Numbered from the stretch's first letter, positions 34,599 through 46,093 are shown. The stretch: 64,000 bases of DNA from Pseudomonas sichuanensis (GCF_003231305.1 NZ_QKVM01000034.1:1-64000), one strand, 5' to 3'. The notes: a model not told the origin generated them from the sequence alone. Made by a program: numbers and translations.

Positions 34599-35252
34599 AT
34601 GAAGAAGCAACTGTTGTTGGGCACGGCTGTCATCCTGGTGCTGCTGCTGGCCCTGTTCGGGCGCGACCTGCTGGGCTTGTACCGTCTGCTGGACTACATC
34701 GACACCACCACCCAGGCCTATGAGGCAGAGGGCCCCTGGCCGCATACGGCCGATGCCTGTTACGGCTGCCACGGCAAGCAGGGCACCTCCTTGCATCAAC
34801 GTTATCCGAGCCTGGCGGGGCAACCCGCCGAGTACCTGAAGGCGCAGCTGCACAGCTTTGCCAGCGGCCAACGGCTCAACCCGAACATGCAACCCCTGGC
34901 GATGAGCCTCACGGAACAAGAGATCCTCAAGCTGGCCGACTACTACGCTCGCCAACCGACGCTGGGAAACCCTGCGTTCCAGCCCGATCCCGTGCTGCGC
35001 GAGCAGGGCGCCAGGCTGGCAACGGCGGGCGCCTGCATGGCCTGCCATGGCCAGAGGCTGATGGGCCAGGGGCCGTTCCCGCGCCTGGCCGGACAAGGTG
35101 CCGATTACCTGCTGGCGCAGCTGGATGCCTTTGCGCAGGGGCGGCGAGTTGACCCTACCGGTTCCATGAAGGCGATCACCGCAACCTTGTCGGCGCAGGA
35201 TCGAAAAGCACTTTCCCATTACCTCGCTTCACTCGCCCCCGCCCAGAAATGA
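34599..35252 (+). CDS. Membrane-anchored di-heme cytochrome c, copy 1
   Basis: A 217-residue cytochrome c4-like protein: N-terminal membrane anchor (residues about 4-22), two heme-binding motifs CYGCH (54-58) and CMACH (146-150), and conserved PNMQPLA and GSMKAIT segments supplying candidate axial Met ligands. It directly follows flavin amine oxidase copy 1 and is paralogous to the cytochrome at 43807-44475, which pairs with copy 2. It probably carries electrons from the flavoenzyme to the terminal oxidases. Confidence 0.92.
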   Translation: MKKQLLLGTAVILVLLLALFGRDLLGLYRLLDYIDTTTQAYEAEGPWPHTADACYGCHGKQGTSLHQRYPSLAGQPAEYLKAQLHSFASGQRLNPNMQPLAMSLTEQEILKLADYYARQPTLGNPAFQPDPVLREQGARLATAGACMACHGQRLMGQGPFPRLAGQGADYLLAQLDAFAQGRRVDPTGSMKAITATLSAQDRKALSHYLASLAPAQK

Positions 35253-35285
35253 CGCCCTGAACCCTATAAAAAAGAGAATTTCGCT

Positions 35286-35936
35286 ATGGAAACCAGAGAT
35301 GTTGTTGCATTGCTCACCTGTGTGCTCCTGGTTGTTTCCGGAGGGACCTACGGCATCAAGTTCCTGCGCAAAGGCAACTTCCTGTTGGGTCTGGAGTGGC
35401 TGATCGTCGCGTTCTCCGGCAGCAACCTGCTGATTTTCCTGCTGACCCAGTCGCAAGTTTCGTATGGCATTTCGTTCTTCCTGGATGCCTTCTCCCGAGG
35501 TTTCGGCATACCTATCGTGACGGTGCTCGGCCTGATGGCGGTCACCCACAACTTCAAGCCGTCCAAGCTGAAGGATGCGGCCCTGTTCATCATCACTTTT
35601 GCCAGCACCTTCGTCATGATCAAGGCCGATTTCATGGTCAAGCCCTTGCCTTACTTCTATGTGGCCATGTGGGCTGCCTACACGGTCTACCTGGTGTACT
35701 TCATCAGCAGGCTGGCAAGCGCCGGCGAGTACCTGCATGCGCTGGGCGTGACTGTAGCCGGGGTGGCCGCGCTGTTCGTGGCGTGCATCTATGACTTCTA
35801 CCCAATCCCGGGTGACGACTCCAAGGCCATATTCCTGTCCATCGCCCTGGTCACTTGGTCCTACATGATGATCCAACTGTATTACGCCTTCTTCGCCTTG
35901 GAACGCGCAAAGCAGCAGGCGGTTTACGCGCACTGA
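35286..35936 (+). CDS. Membrane protein of unknown function
   Basis: A 216-residue protein with about six to seven transmembrane helices, rich in aromatic residues (FFLDAFSRGFGIP, MWAAYTVYLVYFISRL, YMMIQLYYAFFALE). Not recognised. It lies in the regulon operon between the di-heme cytochrome and an aldehyde dehydrogenase. The well-spaced AAAGAGAA before the ATG supports the start. Confidence 0.75.
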   Translation: METRDVVALLTCVLLVVSGGTYGIKFLRKGNFLLGLEWLIVAFSGSNLLIFLLTQSQVSYGISFFLDAFSRGFGIPIVTVLGLMAVTHNFKPSKLKDAALFIITFASTFVMIKADFMVKPLPYFYVAMWAAYTVYLVYFISRLASAGEYLHALGVTVAGVAALFVACIYDFYPIPGDDSKAIFLSIALVTWSYMMIQLYYAFFALERAKQQAVYAH

Positions 35937-35978
35937 TCAGCCGTTGCAAATCCTTGGAATCACATCCGGAGTACACCC

Positions 35979-37403
35979 ATGTCCGTAGAGCAAGTCGCGC
36001 TGGCGGTAGAGCAGATGCGCGAGGTTTTCGCCCTTCAGCGCGAGGCGTTTGCCAAAGAGCGTTACCCATCATTCGAATCGCGTCGTGCCAACCTGCAGGC
36101 GCTCAAGGCGTTGGTGCTGGAAAATGCAGACGCGATCGCGGCCGCCATCTCCAGCGATTTTGGCCATCGCTCCATTCACGAGACCAAACTGCTGGATATC
36201 TTCGGCCTGGTCAGTGAAATCAATCATGCGATCAAGTGCCTCAAGCGCTGGATGAAGCCCCGCAAGCGCGGTGTCTGCCTCTGGTTCCAGCCTGGGCGTG
36301 CCGCCGTACTGGCTCAACCGCTCGGGGTGGTCGGCATTGCCGCGCCGTGGAACTACCCCCTCTACCTGACCCTGGGCCCGCTGTGCGGGGCGCTGGCCGC
36401 GGGTAATCGCGCCATGATCAAGGTGGCCAGCGATTCAAGCCACTTCGGGCGGCTGATCGCGGACTTGCTCGGCAAGCGCTTCGCCGAGGACCTGGTGGCG
36501 GTCGTCCAGCCTGGCCCTGGGATCAACGATGGCTTCTCGCGCCTGCCTTTCGATCACCTGATTTTCACCGGCTCGCCTGCGGTGGGCCGGCAGATCATGC
36601 GCAACTGTAGCGAAAACCTCACCCCCGTTACCCTCGAGCTCGGGGGTAAGTCGCCAACCCTGGTGGCCCCGGGGTACCCGCTACAGCAAGCCGCGCAAAC
36701 CATCCTCTGGGGCAAGTGCCTGAATGCCGGGCAGACCTGCGTCGCTCCTGACTATCTGTTTCTGCCGGCTGGCGGTGAGGAGGCGTTCATCGAGCATGCC
36801 CGGGCAGCGGTCAGCCGCCATTACCCGACGGTGCTGGCCGATAACCCGGACTACAGCTGCATGATCAATGCCCGCCAGCTGGCGCGGGTCGAGGCGCTGC
36901 TGGCCGATGCCCGCGACAAGGGCGCGCGGGTGGTGGCTCTGGCCGATGCCGAAGGCGCTCGCCGGGTCGGCAAGCTGGCGCCGCACCTGGTGTTCGACGT
37001 GCGCGATGACATGCTGATCATGCAAGAGGAAATCTTCGGGCCGGTGCTTCCGGTGCTCAGTTATCGCCGGCTGGAGGAGGCCGTGGCCTACATCAATGCC
37101 CACGAGCGCCCGCTGGCGCTGTACCTGTTCGATGAGGACAAGGGGCGGGTCGAGCAAGTGCTGCGGCAAACGCTCAGCGGCGGTGTGTCGGTCAACAGCG
37201 TGATGCTCCACGTGCTGCAAGAGAACCTGCCGTTCGGTGGCGTCGGCAACTCGGGACTGGGTCATTACCATGCCGAAGAAGGTTTCCAGACCTTCAGCAA
37301 GATGCGCCCGATCTTCTACCAGGCCAGACACAACGGCAGTTTCCTGCTCAAACCGCCCTACGGCCGCCTCACCCAGGGCCTGCTGCGCCTGGTGCTGCGT
37401 TGA
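35979..37403 (+). CDS. Aldehyde dehydrogenase (coniferyl aldehyde dehydrogenase type)
   Basis: A 474-residue short-form aldehyde dehydrogenase of the coniferyl/fatty aldehyde class: APWNYPL (residues 122-128), FTGSPAVGRQIM, LELGGKSP with general base Glu220, and the nucleophile Cys254 in NAGQTC. The hydrophobic C-terminus (LKPPYGRLTQGLLRLVL) is usual for membrane-associated fatty aldehyde dehydrogenases. It should oxidise the aldehyde formed by the amine oxidases or by the GMC alcohol dehydrogenase. Last gene of the rightward operon; a terminator follows. Confidence 0.92.
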   Translation: MSVEQVALAVEQMREVFALQREAFAKERYPSFESRRANLQALKALVLENADAIAAAISSDFGHRSIHETKLLDIFGLVSEINHAIKCLKRWMKPRKRGVCLWFQPGRAAVLAQPLGVVGIAAPWNYPLYLTLGPLCGALAAGNRAMIKVASDSSHFGRLIADLLGKRFAEDLVAVVQPGPGINDGFSRLPFDHLIFTGSPAVGRQIMRNCSENLTPVTLELGGKSPTLVAPGYPLQQAAQTILWGKCLNAGQTCVAPDYLFLPAGGEEAFIEHARAAVSRHYPTVLADNPDYSCMINARQLARVEALLADARDKGARVVALADAEGARRVGKLAPHLVFDVRDDMLIMQEEIFGPVLPVLSYRRLEEAVAYINAHERPLALYLFDEDKGRVEQVLRQTLSGGVSVNSVMLHVLQENLPFGGVGNSGLGHYHAEEGFQTFSKMRPIFYQARHNGSFLLKPPYGRLTQGLLRLVLR

Positions 37404-37478
37404 TGCAAAGGTTGCTGAGACGGGCTGACGAAGCTGCTATGAGTTGACGCTACTCCAGCAACCGTCACGCCCCTTTTT

Positions 37479-37502
37479 AGCGCCCTTCGGGGCGCTTTTT
37501 TT
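37479..37502 (+). terminator. Rho-independent terminator after the aldehyde dehydrogenase
   Basis: A 7-bp perfect stem AGCGCCC / GGGCGCT with a TTCG tetraloop, then a run of seven T residues. It ends the operon that begins at the DAO oxidase. Confidence 0.93.
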
Positions 37503-37667
37503 GCTGTCAGCAATGCTCACCTTGATTTCGCGTCATGCCCCAAAAGCGGAAGGCGGGGCGCCCAGGCATGACTGGCCCGAAATAGACTGTCGGAGCTGCG
37601 GTTCGCCGCTGCGACTTGCCGGCGATGCGCCGCGCGGGCGGCGCTCGATTTCACCGGCGCTGCAAAT

Positions 37668-39254
37668 CTATCGGCGGGCCTGGGCGACCCACTCAGCACC
37701 GCGCTCGGCGATCATGATCGACGCGGCATTGGTGTTGCCCCCGACCAGCGTAGGCATGATCGAGGCATCAATGACACGCAGGCCCTCGATGCCATGGACC
37801 CGCAACTGGCTGTCCACCACCGCCATCTCGTCCTGGCCCATCTTGCAGGTGCCGATCGGGTGGTAAATGCTGTCGGTGCGTTTGCGCAGCAGGTCAATCA
37901 ATTGTTCATCGCTGTGCAGGCCGGTGCTGTAGACGTCGCGCAGGCCGAAGCTGGCCATCGGCGTCTGGGCGATGATCTCGCGGGTCATGCGGTAGCCCTT
38001 GAGCAATGTCTTGACGTCGTCGTCGTGGCCCAGGAAGTTGGGGTCGATGCGCGGTGCCACCCGTGAGTCCGGCGAGGTCAGGCCGACGCTACCGATACTC
38101 TTGGGCCGCAGTACACAGACGTGGCAGCTGAAACCATGCCCCCAGTGCAGTTTGCGGTTGTGATCGTCGACCGTACCGATCACGGCATGCAGCTGGATAT
38201 CCGGCCTTGCGAGGGTCGGGTCGGTTTTCAGGAAACCACCGGCCTCGGCGCAGTTGCTCGACAGCGGGCCGCGCCGGTGGCGCAGGTAGTCGTACAGCGC
38301 CTTGCCCAACTTCAGGCTGCCACCCACGGAGACACCCAGCAGGGAGGTGTCGCTGCTCTTGTAGCACAGCACCACATCGGGGTGATCCTGCAGGTTCTGG
38401 CCAACACCCGGCAGCTCATGGCGCACGGCGATGCCCTGGGGCCTGAGTTCGGCCTGCGGGCCAATGCCCGACAGCATCAACAGGTGGGGGCTGCCGAAGG
38501 TGCCGGCTGCCAGCAGCACTTCCTTGCGCGCCTTCAGGTGGACCCGACACCCCTTGATCAGTGCTTGCACGCCTGTGGCGCGGTCACCCTGCAACACGAT
38601 GCTCTCGACATGGGTGTTGGTCAGCACCGTGAGGTTGCTGCGCTGGCGGACCGGTTTGAGGAACGCAGTGGCCGTGCTCCAACGACGGCCGTCACGGATG
38701 GTCACGTCGTAATAGCCGACACCTTCCTGGTGGGCGCCGTTGAAATCTTCGTTGTAACTGTGCCCCGCGCGAATTGCCGAGTCGACGAAGGCCTCGGTGG
38801 CGACGTGGCGATGAGCGGGGCTGACGTAAAGCTCGCCCTCGCCGCCATGGAAATCATCGTTGCCGGCATGGTGCATTTCGCTCTTGCGAAAGTAGGGCAG
38901 TACGTCGTTGAACGACCAACCCTCGTTGCCTAGCGCCTGCCAGTCGTTGAAGTCGTCGTGGTGGCCACGGATGTAGACCATACCGTTGATCGAACTGCTG
39001 CCGCCCAGCACCTTGCCGCGCGGCTGATAGCCCAGACGGCCGCCCAACCCTCGCTGTGCGGTGGTATTGAATGCCCAGTTGACATGCCGGGTCGGCAGAA
39101 TGGCGGCCACGCCGACGGGGGTGTGGATCAGCGGTGAGCGGTCTTCGGGACCGGCTTCGAGCAGGCCAACGGTGACGCTCGGGTCGGCGCTGAGGCGGTT
39201 GGCAAGGACGCAACCGGCAGAGCCGGCGCCCACGATCAGATAATCGAATTCCAT
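37668..39254 (-). CDS. GMC-family alcohol dehydrogenase (AlkJ-like)
   Basis: A 528-residue FAD enzyme of the glucose-methanol-choline family. Rossmann motif DYLIVGAGSAGCVLANRL at the start, GMC signature 1 PRGKVLGGSSSINGMVYIRG (residues about 78-97), signature 2 GTFGSPHLLMLSGIGP, and a catalytic His in the C-terminal YHPIGTCKMG segment. The closest known role is quinone-linked oxidation of medium or long-chain alcohols (AlkJ). It lies downstream of a Baeyer-Villiger monooxygenase, CoA ligase and esterase, so the alcohol released from the ester is a good substrate candidate. Confidence 0.9.
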   Translation of the reverse strand: MEFDYLIVGAGSAGCVLANRLSADPSVTVGLLEAGPEDRSPLIHTPVGVAAILPTRHVNWAFNTTAQRGLGGRLGYQPRGKVLGGSSSINGMVYIRGHHDDFNDWQALGNEGWSFNDVLPYFRKSEMHHAGNDDFHGGEGELYVSPAHRHVATEAFVDSAIRAGHSYNEDFNGAHQEGVGYYDVTIRDGRRWSTATAFLKPVRQRSNLTVLTNTHVESIVLQGDRATGVQALIKGCRVHLKARKEVLLAAGTFGSPHLLMLSGIGPQAELRPQGIAVRHELPGVGQNLQDHPDVVLCYKSSDTSLLGVSVGGSLKLGKALYDYLRHRRGPLSSNCAEAGGFLKTDPTLARPDIQLHAVIGTVDDHNRKLHWGHGFSCHVCVLRPKSIGSVGLTSPDSRVAPRIDPNFLGHDDDVKTLLKGYRMTREIIAQTPMASFGLRDVYSTGLHSDEQLIDLLRKRTDSIYHPIGTCKMGQDEMAVVDSQLRVHGIEGLRVIDASIMPTLVGGNTNAASIMIAERGAEWVAQARR

Positions 39255-39314
39255 CTTGTTGTTCTCGAAGGGTGGCTTTGAGGGTGTGGCGCACGGCTTT
39301 ACTGGCGGGTTGGC

Positions 39315-40252
39315 TCATCCATCCCAAGCCGTGTAGCGATTGACGAAGCTGACGATGTGCCTCTGCGCTGTCAGAGCCTGCGGCAGCGCGGCGATCATCT
39401 GGAACACATGAGGCAGGCGTTGCCAGATCTCCAGGTGAACGGGCACGCCGGCCGCCGATGCCTTGGCTGCGGCGCGCACCGAGTCGTCCAGCAGCATCTC
39501 GGTACTGCCTACCTGGAACAGCAGCGGCGGCAGGCCATCGAAACTGCCGAACAGTGGCGACACCGCAGGTTGCCCATGCAACTCGGCGGGTGCGTAGAAA
39601 CCGCGGATGCCGATGGCGAAGGCCAGGGTGAAGATCGGGTCATGGCGCGCATTGCCGAGCGCGCTCGCACCGCTGAGGGTGAAGTCCAGGAACGGCGAGA
39701 GCAGCACGGCGCAGCTCGGCAACGGGTGGCGGTCGTCCCTTAGGCGTTGCAGTAGCGCAAGCACCAGGTTGCCGCCTGCGGAGTCGCCGGCAATGACGAT
39801 GTTCTGCGCCTTGTGGCCTTGCTCAAGCAGCCAGCAGTAGGCCTTCAGCGCTTCATCGAGCGCGGCAGGGAAGGGGTGCTCGGGCGCCAGGCGGTAGTCC
39901 ACCATCAGCGCCCGCGCCTTGAGCGGCCGGCACCAGCCGGTGACCATCGCGGCATAGACCTCGGGGGTATAGGCGACGAAGGCGCCGCCATGGATGTACA
40001 GCAAGACCCGCTCGGCCCTGCTGTGGGCCGGCGTGAGCCATTGGGCCGCCACGCCGTTGCAGTTCACATCAAGACGCTGAACATCCGCCGGGAACGCTTT
40101 GGGCGCCTGTCCGTCGAGCCGACCGAACTGTTTGCGCAGTGTGCGGATATCGATGTTCAGGCCGTGCCCCGACTTCACCAGCAGGCGCAGCAGCCCATTG
40201 ACCAGCCGGCTTTTCCAGCGGCCTTCAGGGGGATCGATCAGACGGGTATAGG

Positions 40253-40256
<4 letters not shown>
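39315..40256 (-). CDS. HSL-family alpha/beta hydrolase (esterase)
   Basis: A 313-residue hydrolase of the hormone-sensitive lipase family: oxyanion motif HGGAF, nucleophile Ser in GDSAGGN, and a C-terminal Asp and His (LPHVFQM). No signal peptide, so cytoplasmic. Its ATG overlaps the stop of the CoA ligase (ATGA). In this operon it would cleave the ester formed by the Baeyer-Villiger monooxygenase. The frame is open 300 bp further upstream, but that part overlaps the ligase gene. Confidence 0.9.
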
Positions 40257-41896
<1,640 letters not shown>

Positions 41897-41969
41897 GGGG
41901 TTCTACCTTTCTTGTTGTCATGCCGCGGCCAGGCTGGACGGCGCCAGGTGGCCGAGGAGCGTGTCGCGA

Positions 41970-43469
41970 TTAGCCGGTTACGCGAGACGGCCGGGAGTCA
42001 TAGGCGTTCTGTGCGCTGCGCTGGAAGGCCAGGCAGTCGTCTTCGACGGGGTCCTTGAGCAGCATTTTCTTGTCGCGGCCGTAATGCATGAAGACGAACC
42101 ATGGGTAGGATTTGCCCTGGCGCGGAAGGAACTGCTGGTCGCGCTGGATATAGCCGGACTTCATCGAGTTCATGATCCCGTCGTCCAGTGCATTGCTGGC
42201 GTTGTCGTAGGGGGTCACGACATCGAAGTTGTTGCGCTGCATGTAACGCATCAACCGGCACAGGTAGGTGGCGGCCAGGCCGACCTTGAGGGTCCAGGAC
42301 ACGTTGGTGTAGCCGAAGATCCACGCCATGTTCGGCAGGTTTTCCAGCAGCACGCCCTTGTAGGTCATCTGCTCACCCACCGGGTAGGGCGTGCCGTCCA
42401 CCGAGACGCTCAAGCCGCCAAGTACCTGCAGCTTGAGGCCGGTGGCGGCGATGATGATGTCGGCCGGCAACTGCTTGCCGGACTTCAGCAGGATGCCGTT
42501 ATCGGTGAAGCGTTCGATGTGGTCGGTCTCCACCGAGGCGCGGCCGCTGCGAATGGCCTTGAACAGGTCGCCGTCCGGCACCGCGCACAGGCGCTCGTCC
42601 CACGGCATGTAATGGGGCGTGAAGTGACGCATGTCGACAGCGGGGCCCACCTGGCGGCGCACGTGCCCAAGGATGATCCGGCGCATCAGCCGAGGCCATT
42701 GCCGGCAGGCGATGTAGGCGGCGCGGTACAGCACGATATTGCGCTTGCGAGCCAGGCCAAGCGCCCAGCGTGCCGGCATGATGCGTGACAGTGCGGCGGT
42801 GAGCTTGTCGGTCGATGGCAGCGAGTAGATGTACGAGGGCGAGCGCTGCAGCATGGTGATGTGGCCGGTCTTGTCAGCCATGGCCGGGATCAGCGTGGCC
42901 GCGGTGGCACCGCTGCCGATCACGACGACGTTCTTGCCGGCGTAGTCCAGGTCTTCGGGCCAGTGCTGCGGATGAACCCGGACCCCTTTGAATGCGTCTT
43001 CGCCGGGGAAGCTCGGCAGGAAACCGTCGTCGTGGTTGTAGTAGCCGGTGCAGCACAGCAGGAATTTGCAGGTGTAGTGGCGCACGGCGCCGGACGCCTC
43101 GTGCAAGGCGCTCACCTGCCACAGGCGCTGCTGGCTGGACCAGTTGGCGCTGGTGATCTTCAGGCCGTAATGGACCTTCTCGCTCAGACCATGCTGCTGT
43201 GCCGTGTCCTGGATATAGCGTTGGATCGATGCGCCATCGGCCAGCACTTTGGGGTTGTCCCACAAACGGAATTTGTAGCCATAGCTGAGCATGTCCGAGT
43301 CGGAGCGAATGCCCGGATAACGGAACAGGTCCCAGGTTCCTCCCATGCAATTGCGACGCTCCAGAATCGCCAGGCTGCGGTCCGGGAATTCTTGCGCCAG
43401 GTGGCAGGCCGTGCCGATGCCGGACAGGCCCGCACCGATGATCAAGGTATCGAAGTGTGAGTTGCTCAT
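41970..43469 (-). CDS. Flavin-containing Baeyer-Villiger-type monooxygenase (EthA/AlmA-like)
   Basis: A 499-residue FAD/NADPH monooxygenase. FAD motif LIIGAGLSGIGTACHL at about residues 9-24, the class I Baeyer-Villiger fingerprint FxGxxxHxxxW as FKGVRVHPQHW, then NADPH motif VVIGSGATAATL. The GGTWDLFRYPGIRSDSDM stretch and overall length fit the EthA/AlmA branch, which acts on ketones or long alkyl substrates. First gene of the leftward catabolic operon; regulon site 3 is about 240 bp upstream. It should insert oxygen next to a carbonyl, giving an ester for the esterase encoded downstream. Confidence 0.9.
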   Translation of the reverse strand: MSNSHFDTLIIGAGLSGIGTACHLAQEFPDRSLAILERRNCMGGTWDLFRYPGIRSDSDMLSYGYKFRLWDNPKVLADGASIQRYIQDTAQQHGLSEKVHYGLKITSANWSSQQRLWQVSALHEASGAVRHYTCKFLLCCTGYYNHDDGFLPSFPGEDAFKGVRVHPQHWPEDLDYAGKNVVVIGSGATAATLIPAMADKTGHITMLQRSPSYIYSLPSTDKLTAALSRIMPARWALGLARKRNIVLYRAAYIACRQWPRLMRRIILGHVRRQVGPAVDMRHFTPHYMPWDERLCAVPDGDLFKAIRSGRASVETDHIERFTDNGILLKSGKQLPADIIIAATGLKLQVLGGLSVSVDGTPYPVGEQMTYKGVLLENLPNMAWIFGYTNVSWTLKVGLAATYLCRLMRYMQRNNFDVVTPYDNASNALDDGIMNSMKSGYIQRDQQFLPRQGKSYPWFVFMHYGRDKKMLLKDPVEDDCLAFQRSAQNAYDSRPSRVTG

Positions 43470-43806
43470 GAGGTCTCCGTGCTTGTGTGATCAAGCCGGG
43501 CAGTTGATTGAGAGGGGGACATCGTTGCTGCGGGTTGAGCAGCTCGGGGGAATGCCCCATCTCTGCTCCGATCGAGTGGTCCGTGGGACCAGGTGCCGGG
43601 TATGCCTTGGCAGGCGTGTTCCCCGGTGGAGCGATGCATGGAGTCTTTCATTTGATGAGCTCCGGTTATTGTTGTTTTGCATGACTGTAATTCGCTGCGA
43701 ATATTAGCGCAACATGTGTTATGTATAATATTCGATACCGTCCCTGCGGCGCTTGGACCAGCTTCAGCCCTGGCGGCGACCCTGCTCGCGGGGCAGGCCG
43801 CAGCGC
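43470..43806. other. Intergenic region with regulon site and possible upstream ORF
   Basis: About 337 bases between the cytochrome c gene and the monooxygenase gene. It holds regulon site 3 (43707-43722), AT-rich promoter-like sequence around 43715-43735, and a 61-codon frame on the minus strand (43466-43651) with GGAG in front and a stop overlapping the monooxygenase ATG. That frame has no recognisable protein and may be a leader or chance. Confidence 0.45.
43707..43722 (-). promoter_or_regulatory. Regulon motif ATAAC-N4-GTT, site 3
   Basis: On the minus strand: ATAAC-ACAT-GTTGCGC, about 240 bp upstream of the monooxygenase start. The 23 bases at 43704-43726 match 30748-30770 at 21 positions. 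Confidence 0.7.
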
Positions 43807-44475
43807 TTACCGGGCGGTCGTTGCAAGGCCTGCGATGTAATGCGCCAGGGCGGCGAGCTCATCTTCCGAAAGCAGGCTGGCGGTGGCGTTCATGGCACCG
43901 CTGGGGTCGGTACGCAGGCCTTGCTTGAAAGCGTTGAGCTGGTCCAGCAGGTAGCGCTGGCCCTGGCCTGCGATCCGCGGGCCAACGGGGCTGCCAGACA
44001 GGTCTGGCGCGTGGCAGGCGGTGCAGCCGCGCGCAGCGACACTGGCCTGGCCACGGGCCCGCAGGGCATCGTTTGCTGCAGGTGCATCGGTGACGTGGGG
44101 AACCTGGCGGGCGAAATACTCTGCCAGGGCCAGGATGCGCTCCTCGCTCAGGCTCGCCGCCAACGGCTGCATCTGCGGGCTGTGCCGCTTGCCTTGGGCA
44201 AAGGCCCGCAGTTGCGCCTGCAGATAGCTCACCGGCTGCCCTGCAAGTGCGGGGTACTGAGCGTTTGCGGGCTGCCCGCGGACCCCATGGCACAGAGCAC
44301 AGGAATCCTGGGGTTGCGGCCAGGCACCACCATTGGCCTCGTAGCTTGAGTAATGGCGGTCGAGGGCGTTCATGAACCGGTAGCCTGCGAGCAGCTGCGG
44401 TCCATAGAGGGCTGCGCCACCCAGCAAACCGGCTGCGACGATCGTGGCACTCAAAAGCCATGTGCGCTTGTTCAT
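43807..44475 (-). CDS. Membrane-anchored di-heme cytochrome c, copy 2
   Basis: A 222-residue paralogue of the cytochrome at 34599: N-terminal anchor (residues about 6-25), heme motifs CALCH (59-63) and CTACH (151-155), with SPQMQPLA and GAMNATA segments carrying the probable Met ligands. The ATG overlaps the stop of flavin amine oxidase copy 2 (ATGA), so each oxidase has its own cytochrome partner. The open frame reaches further upstream but lies inside the oxidase gene. Confidence 0.92.
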   Translation of the reverse strand: MNKRTWLLSATIVAAGLLGGAALYGPQLLAGYRFMNALDRHYSSYEANGGAWPQPQDSCALCHGVRGQPANAQYPALAGQPVSYLQAQLRAFAQGKRHSPQMQPLAASLSEERILALAEYFARQVPHVTDAPAANDALRARGQASVAARGCTACHAPDLSGSPVGPRIAGQGQRYLLDQLNAFKQGLRTDPSGAMNATASLLSEDELAALAHYIAGLATTAR

Positions 44476-45959
44476 GCCTGCCTCCGGGTGCCGGCGAGCG
44501 CCTGCAAGGCTTCCAGGGCTGCGCGGTGGCCGGAGCGCACAGCGCCATCCATGCTGCTGGTCCACAAATCCGAAGTTTCGGTGCCCGACCAGATCAGGCG
44601 GCCAACCGAGGGTTTCAGGTAACGCCCCCAGCGGGTCAGAAAACCAGGAGGGATCGAGCCTACGCACGTCAGGGTCCAGGGGTCGGCCTTGGCCCAGTCG
44701 TGATCATGGAACTGCTGGACTTCCAAGGCTTCCTTGCCCAATGCCCGTGCATAGATTTGCGCGAGGATACGTTCGGCCTTGGCGGGCTCATCGGTGAGCT
44801 GCGCGCTGCGCACGAACCCCATCAGGATGCCGATGCTGCCATCCGCCGGAGAGTTGTCGCAGGAGAGAATCAACGGACCATCGGCCTGGATCACCTGGCC
44901 GTTGAGCCCCTTTTCCCGCCAGAAGGGGCGCGCGTAGACGTGTACGGTCTTGCGCATGGGCGCGAGGCAGGGCCAGAGGCGTTGCAGTTGCGCACGCCCC
45001 TCTGGCAGAGGCGGGTCGAAGACGATCTGGTTGCACAAGCCCGGGTGCAATGCGGCGATGACCTGACGGGTCCGGATGATCCCCTGGTCTGTATGGATCT
45101 CGACGATGTCCCTGTCCCAGCCGACGATCCTGCGCACCGGGCTGGAGAGTTTCAGCCGATCTCCCAGCGCCTGCGCCATGCGCGTGCAGAGCACTTGCGA
45201 GCCACCGACGAAACGGGTTTCCTGGGCGCCGCCCTTGAAACCCTCGAGCTTCTCCATGCTGCAGTCGGCGGAGTTGATGAGGGAAAGGTAGTGCAGCAGC
45301 GCAAGGTTGGACGGCGGGGTGCCGGTCGTCAGGCCTATGGAGGTGTCGAAGCTCATCCGGGCGGCGTTGTCGATTCCCTGGCTGGCCAGCCACTCACCCA
45401 CCGACAGTCTGTCGATCGCTTGCGCATCCGCCGCGGTCCAGGGCTCCTTGCTGGGGACCTGCCGCGACATCTGGTTGAGCTTTTCGGTAATGGCGTGGTT
45501 GCCGCCTTGGCCGTTGCTCAAGTCTTCCTCGTAGCGAGCATCACCAGCCAGGTAGACATTGCGGCCCTGGTAGTAGGTAGGAAAGGTCTCGACGTCGAGT
45601 TCGCGAGCCAGGTCGAAGATGGCGGTCTGCCCAGGGCCGATCCATTCGCCACCGGCTTCCGAGATCACGCCGTTGTCGAGGGGGTGGTTGTAAGTGCGTC
45701 CACCCACCCGATCCCGCGCTTCCAGCACGGCGTACGATGTGCACCCGGCTCGCTGCAGGTCGCGGGCGGCGGTCAGGCCAGCCAGCCCGGCGCCGATGAT
45801 CACCACGTCCAGCACTTGCTGTCGATCAGTCAGCAAGGCTTGCGCCATTGCCCGCCCACTGAGGCTTGCGCCCCCGATCACGGCTGCACCTGCGAGCGCT
45901 TGCACAAGCGCGCGCCGCTGGCGCGCGGTCAATGACAGCTCTGTGTTTTGCTGATCCAT
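44472..45959 (-). CDS. Exported flavin amine oxidase/dehydrogenase, copy 2
   Basis: A 495-residue flavin amine oxidase, the same length as copy 1 and a clear paralogue. Tat-like start (TARQRRALVQAL, Arg15-Arg16, hydrophobic stretch to about residue 40), FAD motif VVIIGAGLAGLTAARDL from residue 52, GGEWIGPGQ, and the shared HDHDWAKADPWTLTCV near the end. It is translationally coupled to a di-heme cytochrome c gene. The two copies may have different amine substrates or act in successive steps. Regulon site 4 lies 34 bp upstream, and the divergent neighbour is a small periplasmic protein gene. Confidence 0.9.
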   Translation of the reverse strand: MDQQNTELSLTARQRRALVQALAGAAVIGGASLSGRAMAQALLTDRQQVLDVVIIGAGLAGLTAARDLQRAGCTSYAVLEARDRVGGRTYNHPLDNGVISEAGGEWIGPGQTAIFDLARELDVETFPTYYQGRNVYLAGDARYEEDLSNGQGGNHAITEKLNQMSRQVPSKEPWTAADAQAIDRLSVGEWLASQGIDNAARMSFDTSIGLTTGTPPSNLALLHYLSLINSADCSMEKLEGFKGGAQETRFVGGSQVLCTRMAQALGDRLKLSSPVRRIVGWDRDIVEIHTDQGIIRTRQVIAALHPGLCNQIVFDPPLPEGRAQLQRLWPCLAPMRKTVHVYARPFWREKGLNGQVIQADGPLILSCDNSPADGSIGILMGFVRSAQLTDEPAKAERILAQIYARALGKEALEVQQFHDHDWAKADPWTLTCVGSIPPGFLTRWGRYLKPSVGRLIWSGTETSDLWTSSMDGAVRSGHRAALEALQALAGTRRQA

Positions 45960-45992
45960 TTTCGCCTCGGTCAACGCTGTTGTTATATTTAG

Positions 45993-46007
45993 ATAACCAT
46001 GGTTACG
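45993..46007 (+). promoter_or_regulatory. Regulon motif ATAAC-N4-GTT, site 4
   Basis: ATAAC-CATG-GTTACG, 34 bp upstream of the flavin amine oxidase copy 2 start. The core AACCATGGTT is a perfect palindrome. The site probably overlaps the leftward promoter. Confidence 0.68.
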
Positions 46008-46093
46008 TAAATAGCCTACTGCGCTCATGTGGCAAAGGGAATACCCCTGGCCGGCCCTTGCGATGGAGGGGCAAGCCAGTTAGTCTAAAAAAA

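Noticed and set aside
37532..37572. Inverted repeat GTCATGCC / GGCATGAC between convergent operons
   Set aside because: The arms are 25 bases apart and no T run follows on the minus strand, so I could not call it a terminator for the leftward operon.
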